Assembly (NCBI GenBank): GCA_032622095.1 | Contig: CP136065.1 | Location: forward strand, 63,781,094 to 63,845,093 | Reading direction: 5' to 3' | Source: Siphonodentalium dalli | Taxonomy: Eukaryota; Mollusca; Scaphopoda; Gadilida; Siphonodentaliidae | DNA length: 64,000 nucleotides | Part shown: in pieces, positions 10,841-21,485 of the stretch | Layout: the number at the start of each line of letters is the position of its first letter | Numbering within the stretch: the first letter of the stretch is position 1 | The notes under the pieces: generated by a model | Database searches by the model: none | What the model was told of the DNA's origin: nothing | The model's input: only the letters and a program-made list of their open reading frames with translations | Position numbers and translations under genes: made by a program

Positions 10841-11245
10841 GTTAATTATTATCCCAATTATTTGGTTACCCACAACCGACTAAACAAGTATCTAACCAAA
10901 TTATTTGACTAAATGAAAAATTAACCCAATTCACCTAACTATTGGGTCCTTTTCGGTAACCCAATTGCCTCAATTCTCAACCAACTGAACTTTAGTTATT
11001 AGTAACTGCCTATATTGGGTTACAATCAACCCCATATTTAGTATAATTCCGAAACCCAACATGGGGTCACCCAAATATTTAGTCAATTTCAACTGAATTA
11101 ATTGGGTAATCAAATATTTGGTCATTATGCTGAAAAAAAGTTGGTTAAGCAGTTTAGTTACAAAATGTTACTAAATGTTTAATCAATTTCAACTGAATTA
11201 ATTGGGTAATTAAATATTTAGTCATTAAGCTGAAAAATGTTCAGT
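10785..11245. repeat. AT-rich internally repetitive element
   Basis: Many 'aacccaatta' and 'aattgggta' phrases in both orientations. A ~70-bp block with AATTTCAACTGAATTAATTG and GTAAT.AAATATTT.GTCAT is present twice (about 11085-11145 and 11184-11243). Probably a decayed palindromic transposon. Confidence 0.6.
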
Positions 11246-11546
11246 AAGATTTTGTGAGCAGTGATCCCCTTTTAAGAGGGTTGTTTCAAAGTTTAACGGT
11301 TAAAATAATATAAATCGAAATATTTTACTCGCCATTGCACACTGATATAGAAAATCCACAAAAATATTCTTGCAATTAATACATTTATTTAAAAAATAAT
11401 AGTAAAGGAAATATTACAATCGTCTTTGTCTTCACTAATTTACAGAGATCTGATACTGAATTACACCAACATATATCAGCTGGGCTGCGAAATAATACAA
11501 ATTTGAGTAATTTTGTGCTGTGAAACCTGTATATGAGCCTTTTTGT

Positions 11547-12028
11547 TTAACCCTTTCAGTGCCAGGGGCCGATATCATCGGCCCTAATTTACGGTCTGTA
11601 AAATCGGCCCTAATTTATTTATTTATTTAATTTTGTTTTTTTATAATAATTTTTTTTGGGTATGCTTAAGCATGCTATAGCAAATTTAAAAACAAACTGG
11701 TTAAAACCTTAGGGGCATGTTATAACTCAAAACTATCACCAAGTATTCATAGTAATAATTTTGATGCCCATGAAAAACGTAAGATTCCCTGGCACTAAAC
11801 CTACAAAATAAGTCTGGCACTGAAAGAGAGTAGAATATAAGAACAAATTATTAAAATTGTAAAAAATTGTAAAAAATAATAACAAATGATGAAAAATTGT
11901 TAGGCCAATGCATTCTCTTGTATATGCGAGGCGACCTATGGTCGACTCGCATATATAAGAGAATGCATTGGCACAGCCTAGGGTATATGGATTGATACAA
12001 AAATCGGACTTGGCACTGAAAGGGTTAA
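11547..12028. mobile_element. TTAA-flanked MITE family B, full copy B2
   Basis: TTAA + CCCTTTCAGTGCCAGGGGCC at the left and TTGGCACTGAAAGGG + TTAA at the right, 482 bp in all. Subterminal phrases include ATCGGCCCTAATTTACGGTC and GGTATGCTTAAGCATGCTAT. One hairpin cassette lies near the right end (about 11908-11975, tip CGACCTATGGTCG), followed by CACAGCCTAGGGTATATGG and a 'gatacaaaaatcgga' linker. No open frame of note. Related copies: B1, B3, B4. Confidence 0.92.
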
Positions 12029-12549
12029 TCCAGAATAAGGTGTACATTGTCATGTTCCCCTGGATATCTTCCCACATCCCCATACCAACTAAATCTGTTA
12101 AACTCCAAACTTATACAACACATGACAAAAATAATCATCTTATACGATTGCATTGCTTATTTCGCTTCATATAGTCATGAATAAGCAAACCTTTCCCCAA
12201 GAAAAAGTTGCTTGAGTCAGAGTTTGGGGTGATGGGGGGGGGGGCACCGTGACATATATCTTCTCCTCTAAGCAGCTACACGACACAATGGTAATTGTAT
12301 CGCTTATTTTGTATATGTAGTCATAAAACATCGAGAAATTGTCATACCGGTATGTAGATGATGGTGGTGGGAAGATATCAAAGCCGAGACATCTCTCCCC
12401 ACCCAAACCCTGACTAAACTACTTTACATTCACCTAAAATGTTGATATCTCGATGTTTCAGGAGTATATTTATATAAAGCAAAATAAGCTATAAAGGATA
12501 TACATGTCGGAGCAGGGTTAAAATGAACAAAATAAATTCTTTAAAAATG

Positions 12550-12804
12550 TTACCGGCATTTCAGTACATGGTGCAGCATTAAATATCATGTGCCAGTGTA
12601 TTCTCTTATATACGCGAGTCTCCCATATGGAGCCTCATATATACATGAGAATGCACTGGCTTTCATGGTCAAGGTAAATATTGTTAGGCCAATGCATTCT
12701 CTTATATATGCGAGTCTCCTTACGGGAGACTCGCATATTTAATAAAATAAATTGGCACAGGTTTTTCGCAAAATTTCAGGAAGCTCCAGTCATAGATGTG
12801 TTAA
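12550..12804. mobile_element. MITE family A, copy A5 (left end decayed)
   Basis: The right end is CTCCAGTCATAGATGTG + TTAA. The left terminus is recognisable only by GGTGCAGCATTAA. Two hairpin cassettes (about 12593-12660 and 12690-12757), the first with CAGTG/CACTG stem ends and the second with CAATG stem ends. Confidence 0.75.
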
Positions 12805-12921
12805 AACCGCCATAAACAGAAAGAAGATTATTTTTATTATAGACATACTTTGAAGTACGTTGATTCCAACCGTTTGATTTGCACGTCGTTGTTAACATGA
12901 CTCAATTTAAAACTTTAACTC

Positions 12922-12925
<4 letters not shown>

Positions 12926-12983
<58 letters not shown>
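12926..12983. repeat. (GA)n microsatellite
   Basis: About 28 uninterrupted GA units followed by 'tagagac'. The Ser-Leu frame on the minus strand across it is an artefact of the repeat. Confidence 0.98.
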
Positions 12984-12989
<6 letters not shown>

Positions 12990-13167
12990 CAGCCTACTCA
13001 CTGGCTGGTTACATCCGTTCCACAGAGATCTGATTGGTTTATATAGTTGGGTATAGCTATAGCTGGGTTGAGATCGATACTTTAGTACCTCATGCGAAAT
13101 ATATGAGTTGGGTATAGTGTGCACATAACCAAATGCTTCAACCAAACTACTTGCCATCTTACGCAAT

Positions 13168-13944
13168 TATATACATTTTAACTGAATGTTCCTATTCTGA
13201 ATTTTCTAACAAATGTTTTACAACCGAATTGTTTTTGTGCTAGCTTCTTTGTTTATATGTAAATATTGCGGTGTTTGTCACTACATGTTGATTTGTTGTT
13301 TGCATTTTCCGTTCTAGAGTTATTCTTCGTTGTTTTTGCCGTCCTGGCAGACATTTCGGTCATGGGTTATTGGATCTTAATGACATTCATTATGACGCTT
13401 CGCCATCGGAGTTGTTTTCAAAAGAGTACCGCAATAGTCAGCAATACGCGATTTCTGGCCTTTGGAGCTTTTATTTGTCTGTATTTTAACCGAATTGTCA
13501 CATCGAAAGTTGAATTATCTCCCTTGCGCTAACTATACGAATGTCAGTCTATAATCACATTGAGCTGATAGAACCTAGATATATGTAGGATATATTATTA
13601 AATAAAGAAAAGTTATCGTATCAATTTTGAAATTTTATCTTGGAAGTGCATATGACTATTTTCAGAGCTGCATGGCCCACACCAGATACCTAACACATAC
13701 TTCGTATTCAGACATCATACCATTTTGTATACTGTGCATGGTACATGTATAACATAATTAAACCATCAAAACAGTACTCATATTAATAACATAGTCCAAA
13801 CTGACAGTTATAGCCTTTATATGGTTAAACTCCTATTTTTCAGCCCTCCAATACAAACCAATGATATCGAGTATAATTATTGCTACCATAAAGTTGTTTG
13901 AATTTTTCGTTTTGGTTTATAAATCTTTTTTCATTCTGTTCCAG
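13168..13944. other. intron sequence before the tail exon
   Basis: An 88-codon open frame at 13266-13532 is hydrophobic at its start but has no splice or family support. The last ~25 bases form the polypyrimidine tract of the exon at 13945. Confidence 0.5.
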
Positions 13945-15021
13945 GGAACCCAAACAGTTGAGACTGCGTTCGTGGCTGGACCTCAAACTCCACCAACAAA
14001 AAACCCACCAACGGACGACCAAGGTCAACCAGTTCCATATGTGCCAAACCCACGACCGAAACTCAGGGAGCGACTGCAAGGAGTTTCTGTCGATAGAGGG
14101 ACTGACAAACGGGGCAAGAAAGCAAGACGACTGGAAAAGGGACGCAGCTGTCCAGAAACTATGCACCTACCGAATGTTTCCCCGAAAAAGATATCACCCC
14201 TAGCTAGGGGAAATCCCGGTTCTAATGATAAAATAATGTCACGTGACGCAGATGTGCCATATAACGTCAATAGTCAGGAACATGTTCCACAAAATTCGGG
14301 AGCCGCTGATTATGACGTGGTTGACAATCGTTATGAGGAGGTTCCTCTGCACGCTAGTCCAGTGTCTAGTGCACTAAACGGTGGTTACGATGACGTTGAT
14401 TCGAATCGCTATGCAAATCCAATAGGGCATCCAGCTGTTATTGACTATAGAAAGTATGATCTTCCAAAGTTCCCGAGCTTACGGTCGGAAAGTGACGAAG
14501 ATTCCCGAGGCGAATCGCTCCCGCCTCTCCACATCAGTGAGGAAGATTTGAACTGTGGTACTTCAGAGGATAGTGTCAGTGATGATAGTATAAAGCTACC
14601 CCCAGTGACTAACGTAAGCATAAATACGGAGCCTAATAACAACGTGACATATTTAAATGAGGATAGTTTCGATAGTAGCTCCCCCTATGATGAAAGTTCC
14701 TATGACTCATCGTCTACTTGTAGTGGTGAAAATACGCTTGATATCCCACCCTATCCACACGATGCTGCTGACAACAATGTTGATAGCAAACCTGTCGATC
14801 ATCCACCGAACAAAATCACGTGGGACGAACAAGGCACGCCCATATTGGGGCGTCATCCTTATAGTCCTTACGACAACTGCATAGATAGTGATCATCCATT
14901 TGACTCGTCTCAAACAATGGCACAGCCATTGCTGTTAAAGAACAATCCAGGCACAAAAATGGAAGACGGTCTGGACAAACTCAGTGACGTGATAGAGAAC
15001 CAAGATGGCATTCATATTTAA
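13945..15021 (+). CDS. membrane protein, large cytoplasmic tail exon with stop
   Basis: This terminal exon follows 'attctgttccag' in phase 0, continuing the frame of the 9521-9665 exon. It runs 358 codons to TAA at 15019. The tail starts GTQTVETAFVAG, has a Pro-rich segment (PPTKNPPTDD), a basic patch (DKRGKKARRLEKG) and then a Ser/Asp/Tyr-rich half. Tyrosines sit in YDVV, YEEVPL, YDDV and YDLP contexts. The acidic Y-x-x-P type YDLP is a known Crk-class SH2 ligand pattern and recurs in engulfment-receptor tails, but no homology is proven. The last residues, DGIHI, fit a class II PDZ ligand (hydrophobic at -2 and 0). Inferred role: signalling receptor or adhesion molecule at the plasma membrane. 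The ATG at 13861 is intronic and should not be taken as the start. A GTAAGC at about 14614 could act as an internal donor in phase 0. Confidence 0.85.
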   Translation, partial: GTQTVETAFVAGPQTPPTKNPPTDDQGQPVPYVPNPRPKLRERLQGVSVDRGTDKRGKKARRLEKGRSCPETMHLPNVSPKKISPLARGNPGSNDKIMSRDADVPYNVNSQEHVPQNSGAADYDVVDNRYEEVPLHASPVSSALNGGYDDVDSNRYANPIGHPAVIDYRKYDLPKFPSLRSESDEDSRGESLPPLHISEEDLNCGTSEDSVSDDSIKLPPVTNVSINTEPNNNVTYLNEDSFDSSSPYDESSYDSSSTCSGENTLDIPPYPHDAADNNVDSKPVDHPPNKITWDEQGTPILGRHPYSPYDNCIDSDHPFDSSQTMAQPLLLKNNPGTKMEDGLDKLSDVIENQDGIHI

Positions 15022-15235
15022 TACAAGTTTTTTCAATTTAGACTATATTATAGATTCCTTTATTGTTGTTAGAAATACTGTTAATTCTTTTAGAAGTCTA
15101 CATATTTTAAAGGCATTAGGGTTACAATTTCAAAGATCTTTGCAGAACAAGACACACACCTGGTCAATGGCGTTGATCGTTGTTTATTAGCTTTGTATGT
15201 TATTATTCATTGATGTTGGTCTACAAATGTTCCAG

Positions 15236-15667
15236 TCTTGAAATGTTCCAGTCATTTGCAGAATGAGGTCCTCATAGGGTGAATTTTGTGACGCGTTCCC
15301 GTTGGCCAGGGTCACCAATTTCACTCTCTGTGAACATCATTCTGCTTATGCATCAACTGCTATGGGGGACCAGGTTGAAGTTCACCAGTTAAAGTTGGTG
15401 ATGTTCACCCATTAGTCACTGCAATTGTGCATTTTATCTTCTGCAAATTAGGGGATATTTAAACTGAACAGAAGGGAAAAGTAACTAAAAACAATGTTAA
15501 TTTGATAATATAGATACTTCCAAGAAGATGATGTCCAAGCAGAATGAGGTCCAATGAGGGCGAATTTATTTAGTGACGCTAGCCGATGTATGGGGTAGTT
15601 TCTCTAAATTCTCCCTAGGGGACCTCATTCTGTCAACGACAGACACACTATTTTAAGTCTTGAAAAT
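15236..15667. repeat. MITE family G, copy 2
   Basis: Shares with 808-1206 the phrases GTCATTTGCAGAATGAGGTC, GTTGGTGATGTTCAC, GAAAAGTAACTAAAAACAAT, GAGGTCCAATGAGGGCGAAT and GACCTCATTCTG. The outer ends are TCTTGAAA / TTAAGTCTTGAAA-like. It sits just 3' of the tail exon stop and may lie in its 3' UTR. Confidence 0.75.
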
Positions 15668-16344
15668 GGTCATGGTCCATCGGAATGCATTGTTTTTAGA
15701 TTTCGTGGTGTAGCCGAAACGAATTGTATTAATTGAACTTTAAAGACTTGGTCGCATTTTTATTTTGTTTTTCCAATGTTTTTTTCTGAAAGATGACACG
15801 AGTTGTTTTGTCTTATAAACATAAACAGTGAGAAGGAATTTGGTGACACGAGCAATCTCTCGAGAATTAGAATTTAGAATTTCTTATCTAAAACAAATTT
15901 TATACAAAGTGTACTACTTGCTTCCTCTAAAACAGAAGAATACATCATCCATATGGTTCTATCGCGGGTATCAATAAACAGAAAGCTGCCATAACATGGT
16001 TGCGTACATCAGATTATTGAACCTACTGTAAGGGGGTGTGTCATGTTCTTTTACAATATTTTCTTTAGTATGGCTGATAACATGGAGTTCGTTAGTGTGG
16101 CGTGATTGGTCGTTCTGGCTGGTGTCATACAATGTATATTCACCAATGATTTGCCTACTTTCCCAATCACATGGTGTTTGTTTATTTGCTAAAAATTATC
16201 CCTTTCCATATTAAATGGAGTATCCCGCCAGTTATAAAATTACATGTTCGATTGGTCTATTCTTCATTTAGACGGGTGTTCAGAAAAACAGACGACAGAC
16301 AGATGAAAACAAATAAAATTGCAGAATGAGTTTTATTAATTGGT
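15668..16344. other. non-coding; possible 3' end of the tail-exon transcript
   Basis: An AATAAA at about 15972 is the most visible polyadenylation signal after the stop at 15021. No exon is supported. Confidence 0.4.
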
Positions 16345-16492
16345 GGGAACAGTTGATCGTATTATCTGAACATTTCATATCTGATAACTACTCATCAATG
16401 AGTATTTAGTAAAGAAAGGGTTAAATCTATCATCTGAACATTTCCTATGTGATAACTACTCATCAATGACTATTTAGTTTAGAAACGGTTAA
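16345..16492. repeat. family E sequence, tandem pair
   Basis: TATCTGAACATTTC, GATAACTACTCATCAATGA and TATTTAGT..AGAAA.GGTTAA occur twice in a row about 75 bp apart. They match the arms of the family E hairpins. Confidence 0.8.
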
Positions 16493-16836
16493 CTGTCCAC
16501 GTAATGTTAACTCAGATAGTATTCGTAACTTTTAATGGTGTAGTTTTAAATTCTACCGATATGAGTAAAATATGATGAATATTTGGCCATATTCACCGTA
16601 ATGGTCATTAATGCATGCGATATACTGAATCAATAACGATTACACATGCATTGCCAACATCCGTACTTCATGTATTCAGCATAGTATGCGTCAATTTACC
16701 AATTTCATAAAGATGTTATGCCATCGAGCAAACTATTTTATCTATCACGTTCGTATGAGATGTCGCACCCGTATGGGTTGTGTCGCGTCCGTATGGGCTG
16801 TGTCTATACTTGATGCCTTCTTGTGAAACATCTCAG

Positions 16837-16862
16837 CTGCTAATAACCAGGGAGAGTATCTG
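16837..16862 (+). CDS. possible 26-nt microexon (weak)
   Basis: Between 'tgtgaaacatctcag' and donor GTAAGC. Entering with two bases of a split codon it would read ANNQGEYL and leave in phase 0. Short enough to be chance; listed because it lies among other tail-exon candidates on the same strand and contains a tyrosine motif. Confidence 0.15.
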
Positions 16863-17081
16863 GTAAGCTTGTTTGGGTGAACAACTGGGCTGACCATTGT
16901 GCTGATTTATAAAGCAAAACCGGAAGAAAAATAGCCAATTTCAATAATCATTCGGTTAACATACACATATGCAATTTTCGAATATGACATATATAACATG
17001 GCTCAAGCTGACAATAGGTATATAAGAATGGGGCCATGCATATTTAGCCTCGAATTGACTTTGGAGAGCATCTTGCGTACA

Positions 17082-17300
17082 GATCTATAATAATAATAAT
17101 TGATGCATTTATACAGCGCATTCCACCGTAAATTGGTTTGAATGTGCTTTACATGATTATTACCCGGTCATTATAGGGCATTGGTTACCCATCCTCGCTT
17201 AGGATAAAGCAATCAGCAACAATACACAATTCACACACTGGGAAAGTTAAGCAGCAATTGTTTTCAGGCAATTTGTTGCAACTCGGTGGGCTAAAATATG
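17082..17300. repeat. dispersed SINE-like repeat starting at (AAT)n
   Basis: After 'aataataataatt', the sequence 'gatgcatttatacagcgcat' followed by 'gtgctttacatgattattacc' resembles a dispersed repeat common in marine invertebrate genomes ('...tttatatagcgc...caaagcgctttacat...'). The family likeness is from memory. Confidence 0.5.
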
Positions 17301-17409
17301 AATTGATCATATATTGACATTTTGGGTTCTATATCGATAGAGCCATGGTCAGCAGTATCAAATCATCTAAACAAGTATACATGTGCATGCTCCCGGTTCT
17401 CTTTCGATA

Positions 17410-17663
17410 TTAGCCCTTTACCCAACAGAACGGCCATGTGCCAATGCATTCTCTTTTTTAGGCCAATGCATTCTCTTATATATGCGAGGCGACCTATGGT
17501 CGACTCGCATATATAAGAGAATGCATGGGCACAGGGCATAACTGTAACTATCACAATGTGGTCAAGGAGCCGGTTCCAATGATATCCATATTTGTATGGT
17601 TCTATTGAGACAGACCGAAGATATTTTAGGCTGTTTTGGCCGATTTGTTGGGTAAAGGGTTAA
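17410..17663. mobile_element. TTAA-type MITE family C carrying the hairpin cassette
   Basis: The left end is TTAG + CCCTTTACCCAACAGAACGG and the right end is CCGATTTGTTGGGTAAAGGG + TTAA. These termini differ from families A and B beyond the shared CCCTTT. The interior contains the same hairpin cassette (about 17461-17528, tip CGACCTATGGTCG) plus a duplicated arm fragment just before it (GTGCCAATGCATTCTC at 17438). Confidence 0.85.
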
Positions 17664-17802
17664 GCTGCTCTTACATATGTACATAAATACATACATAAAT
17701 GCATGGAGATCACTGTGCTTTTTTGCCCAGGCGCAAAAACGGACAATTTAAGCTAACATTACTGTTACTCCGGTAATAAGTAATTCTAATTCACTCTTTC
17801 AG

Positions 17803-17866
17803 CTTCCAATCTGGTAAATCCAATTTCGACGACTCTGATTTATTTATGAATGTTGATCCATGTTAA
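17803..17866 (+). CDS. possible alternative terminal exon (short tail)
   Basis: After a good acceptor ('tcactctttcag') a frame entered with one base reads FQSGKSNFDDSDLFMNVDPC then TAA at 17864. The entry phase equals the exit phase of the transmembrane exon (7979), so direct splicing would give a ~20-residue acidic tail. The composition looks protein-like, but 20 open codons after an AG can occur by chance. Confidence 0.25.
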
Positions 17867-18184
17867 ACTTTGGAAACAATAGAACATGGTCTGATTCTAA
17901 GCATGCTAGAAGTTAATATTGTTATTTAATGCGTCTACTCAGCATTCGCTAGTTCTAAATACGACGACACATGTTCAAACAGAAATTTTCTGGAAACATT
18001 TCATCATAGTAGAGTTTTGACAATTTGTTTTCTTCTTATCTATTGTCACCAACCCCTGGTAGTTTTTAAAACACCAGAGCAGTTGATATATGGTACAAGG
18101 TTTAGCAACTATTCAAAGAAATTATGCAATACATGTGTGTTGGGCAGGTTATTGTCTAAAAATAGGCCATTCACTACTGATATG

Positions 18185-18330
18185 ATATCAAACTGTAAGG
18201 CAGAGTTTTGTCCCCTCGCTATGCTGTTTTCAGTGCACTGACAACTGCCATTTCGTACGTACAGAATGTAGAGTCTTGTCCCTCGCTTCGCTGGTGTCAG
18301 TAGTCTGACAACAGCCATCTCGTACATAAT
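18185..18330. repeat. tandem duplication, ~70-bp unit
   Basis: GCAGAGTTTTGTCCCCTCGC..TCAGTGCACTGACAACTGCC is repeated as GTAGAGTCTTGTCCCTCGC..TCAGTAGTCTGACAACAGCC. Confidence 0.8.
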
Positions 18331-19001
18331 GTAAGCTTTCTTTACATTTTTATTTGTCAGTTATAATTCACTCTGCATTATTCTGAGAAACTAAAATGTC
18401 CATACTCAAACGCAAATCTGACCGGATCAGAGAAAATTAGGCTTAAATTGTCCGATATAGTAGCGCAAAATAGCCCCAGCAACAGTTCCTACACTGATTA
18501 GCCAGAAGTATATAAAAGACTTCTTCTGAAACGAGATTGGTATAATTTATGCTAAATGCCATAAGCAACGTCAACTTGTAGGAAATGTTCTTTTTTGCAT
18601 AAAAATGTTGAATAAGCTTGAATCAATTATATTGGGCAGACGTTAGACAAGAAACCGAGATTAGAAACGACACTTGTGACAGCCATTTTCTGGGTTTTCC
18701 CAAACTGTTCTGTTCCAAAAATAGACACTGGCACATGGTTGCAGTAATATCCCCAGTGTATATAGGGACATAACTCTATCTTGCAGTTTGATAGTATAAG
18801 TATGTATTTCTGCATCGCCATTTTACATCAAGGTGTGTGTGCGGAAATGGGATTCAATGTGTACATATGTAAGAGATTACTTCCATGTGACGTAATGTGA
18901 CTTCCGCTCAATCTGTTCATGGGGTAAATACAGTGCCTAAATCATTACCAATTAGTTTAGCGAGCACCTCAATTAGTTCTTTTCTTCTCCAACAAGTTAA
19001 G
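18331..19001. other. non-coding, nothing recognised
   Basis: Only short random frames; no splice-bounded exon seen. Confidence 0.45.
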
Positions 19002-19307
19002 GCTATGTTCACACACTCGGAAACTTACCTGGCAATTGTTTCCAGGCAAAACACGGATATAAACTATTCATGAACAATGTTGTGAACAATTGTTTATTTA
19101 CTATGTGACATTTACATGCGTTAGCCTTTGAACATCTGACACTGGCAGAACTCTCATCCATGCAATCAATCTTGACATGGCATAGCTGTAACAACACATG
19201 CAACAATCTCAATTACTTTTATTGCTTGGCAATTGTGTATTAGATAGCCATGATCAACGAATAGCCTATAAATTGTCAGGAAAATTTGCAATCTGGTGCA
19301 CGTAGCC
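19002..19307. repeat. inverted-repeat element, distant relative of family H
   Basis: The left end GGCTATGTTCACACACTCGG and the right end GGTGCACGTAGCC are mirrored imperfectly. Inner CTGGCAATTGT and AATTGTCAGGAAAATTTGC phrases also face each other. Confidence 0.5.
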
Positions 19308-19489
19308 TTATTATTTCGTATTTTCGATTGGCTGGGGTGGAACTATCAGTTGCAATTGGCGAGGGTTGGTGTAAGATAACTTCGCACTTAAGGGTCCAAG
19401 CCTTCAATTAAAGCAAAATCGTATAAACGTCTGTAAAATAAATATCATCAACAAGTACATGTGAAAATAGATAGATTTTGCTGTAATTT

Positions 19490-19775
19490 TATTACTAATA
19501 ACGAGATTTCGTCTATCAAAACCATTGGTATGTAAACATTACTGTTTCAGTGGAATTATCAATCAAAGAATAATTAGTCCAGAGAGATACATAAGTTCAA
19601 TCAAATCCTGATGGTAAACATTGGAAGACGTCAAAGTATTGAAAATTTTCTGAAAATCATATTTGAACTTACTATGCGATTAGTTATGTTTGATGACAAA
19701 TTACTATAACAGTTTACATAACAATGGTTTCAACATGAACAATTTCGTTATTGGAGAGCTATCAATAATTCATAT
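19490..19775. repeat. inverted-repeat element family L, copy 2
   Basis: The right half TTTACATAACAATGGTTTCA and CGTTATTGGAGAG is the reverse complement of the family L left end at 2899-2960. The left half has AAAACCATTGGTATGTAAAC in mirrored position. Confidence 0.6.
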
Positions 19776-21003
19776 AAGAAGAAAGTTTATCTTATTTTCC
19801 AAATGCTTGGTGATGATGTTTTTGCAGACTTTATTATTATTGCACATTTAACAACTGTGAGTGCTTGAGTCCCTATAACGTTGTTATGAAGTGGCGTACA
19901 TTTTGTTGTACATGCATGTAAGGTGTCAGACGTAAGTATCAGATAACATTCTCGCCTAAACATATTTAAGATTGTGGTAAATATTGTTATTGAGCTGCTT
20001 TCCATTGTTTCCAAGTTATTTCTCGCATTTGCTAGTATGTTTCATGCAAACAAACAGGATGTCTATATTGCTAACAGCATTGTGGGAATGAGTACGATGA
20101 TATGATGTATGTACGACGACGCGCATGACAAAGGAAGAACTATCTGAATTACAATGTAGTATGTGCGTCCATAAGCTCTCCATCAAGTGCCAATCGTGGA
20201 TGTGTGAATTCTGGTTTCTTTAAACAATTGGTGATAATCATTCAGAGTATCATCTCTAGAAGTCTCATTCAAATACCATTTATGGGAAGGCCTAGGACAT
20301 CCTAAAATCACTTTTGAGTTGCATATAGATCTGATAGTACTATCATATCAGTAGTATTTATAAATATAAATATTTAATGCAAACGATAAAAAATTGTCGT
20401 TGGCTGATAAAAAAAACATCAACATTGTCAACTACATTGGGATGGGTAATTAATCAAATTAAGTGAAAGTAAAATGCATATATCAGATTTTTTAAGATTT
20501 ATTGCAACGTTGCAAACATGGTGAAATAGAAATTTACATATAGCCAATCATGAAGTAAAGTTTGTCACAACATGGATATTCAGAATTAAAGTTTGCATAC
20601 AAATAATATGACACATAGTCTGGAAGTCAAATATGGATGAGGCTTTTGGGGACGTTGAGCTATCTGAATTATTATCATTGACTTTTTTAAAGACATTGCG
20701 TGAATTTCTAAATCAGCCATTAAATAAGGTTGTGGTCTCATTTAAATTTCTCGAATACTCAAGCTCTTAGAGGTTCACAGTTTGTTTCGATCTTTCGAAG
20801 CTTTGTGATATATAGGAATGAATGTATGATTTGTATCGATATATACGAGACTTGTGTATGAGGTGAATGTTCAGCAGTCTTCTCTTTATAAGGCGATATC
20901 ACAGGGCTACTTCGGTGATCAAAGCCAAAGCATCTGTCTTCAAATTGTGCCGAATGCAGAACTACCATGATACGGAGTCTCTCATTCATATGTTTTGTTT
21001 TAG
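19776..21003. other. non-coding, no gene supported
   Basis: A 45-codon frame starting ATG at 20633 (MDEAFGDVELSELL..) is protein-like but lacks convincing splice borders. A 75-codon minus-strand frame (19787-20014) has no support. Otherwise AT-rich intergenic or intron sequence. Confidence 0.4.
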
Positions 21004-21105
21004 ATTATCTTGTCTCCTGCCACTAAAAATCTAGCCCACAACATGGCGATTAACCTGACAAATGAACGTGAAGTTGATGAAGATTACATAGAAAGCAATG
21101 TTTAG
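21004..21105 (+). CDS. candidate terminal exon ending in a PDZ ligand
   Basis: After acceptor 'catatgttttgttttag' a phase-0 frame of 33 codons reads IILSPATKNLAHN, MAINLTNEREVDED and YIESNV, then TAG at 21103. The ending E-S-N-V is an exact class I PDZ-binding pattern (S/T-x-V at the very C-terminus), typical of receptors and channels anchored by scaffold proteins. The entry phase matches the phase-0 ends of the 9665 exon and of the possible internal donor at about 14614. It could therefore be an alternative tail for the same membrane protein or the last exon of another plus-strand gene. No upstream partner exon is proven. Confidence 0.4.
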   Translation: MILSPATKNLAHNMAINLTNEREVDEDYIESNV

Positions 21106-21425
21106 TAAAGTCTCATTGCCCATGTCTTAAACCATGTGAAACTAATTATACAAACTAGAAAATAGCTCTCAAACACAAAATATATTTTCAAATGGCTCTT
21201 CTTGATTGGTTCTGATGTAGTTTTATATGTCAGAGTGGGCGTGGTCGCTCTGGTATCAATCATCATATATCGTCTAGCACAGGCGAAGCTGGTTCTTATC
21301 GCAAATGGATGCGTGTTCTTTTTCCAGACCATAGCAGAATATCTTAATTATTATTTCATGGCAATTTGACAGTTCATTACCTAGTCAGCGGTTTCTACGT
21401 GCACTATCTCTGACAGCTTCGTGGG

Positions 21426-21485
21426 GTGGTCATAACCGTCATATAGATCTGAGAACGACGTAAAACCAACCAACAAACGAACTAA
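21426..21485. repeat. SINE-like 3' tail
   Basis: The phrase 'ctgagaacgacgtaaaacca' followed by 'accaacaaacgaac' resembles the tail of dispersed SINE-type repeats in mollusc genomes. Short and truncated; the family assignment is from memory. Confidence 0.4.

Noticed and set aside
11736-12083. 115-codon minus-strand frame, with similar frames at 23760-24113 and 48105-48482
   Set aside because: All three are the same family B MITE body read through its hairpin. They recur because the element recurs, and they do not keep an ATG-to-stop structure.
12915-13166. Ser-Leu repeat protein on the minus strand
   Set aside because: Translation of a (GA)n microsatellite.
13861-13944. ATG at 13861 as start of the 386-codon frame
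   Set aside because: The region is the polypyrimidine tract and acceptor of the tail exon. Phase matching to 9665 shows the exon starts at 13945.
20633-20770. 45-codon frame MDEAFGDVELSELL..
   Set aside because: Plausible composition but no acceptor or donor and no family; kept only as a note near the 21004 exon.
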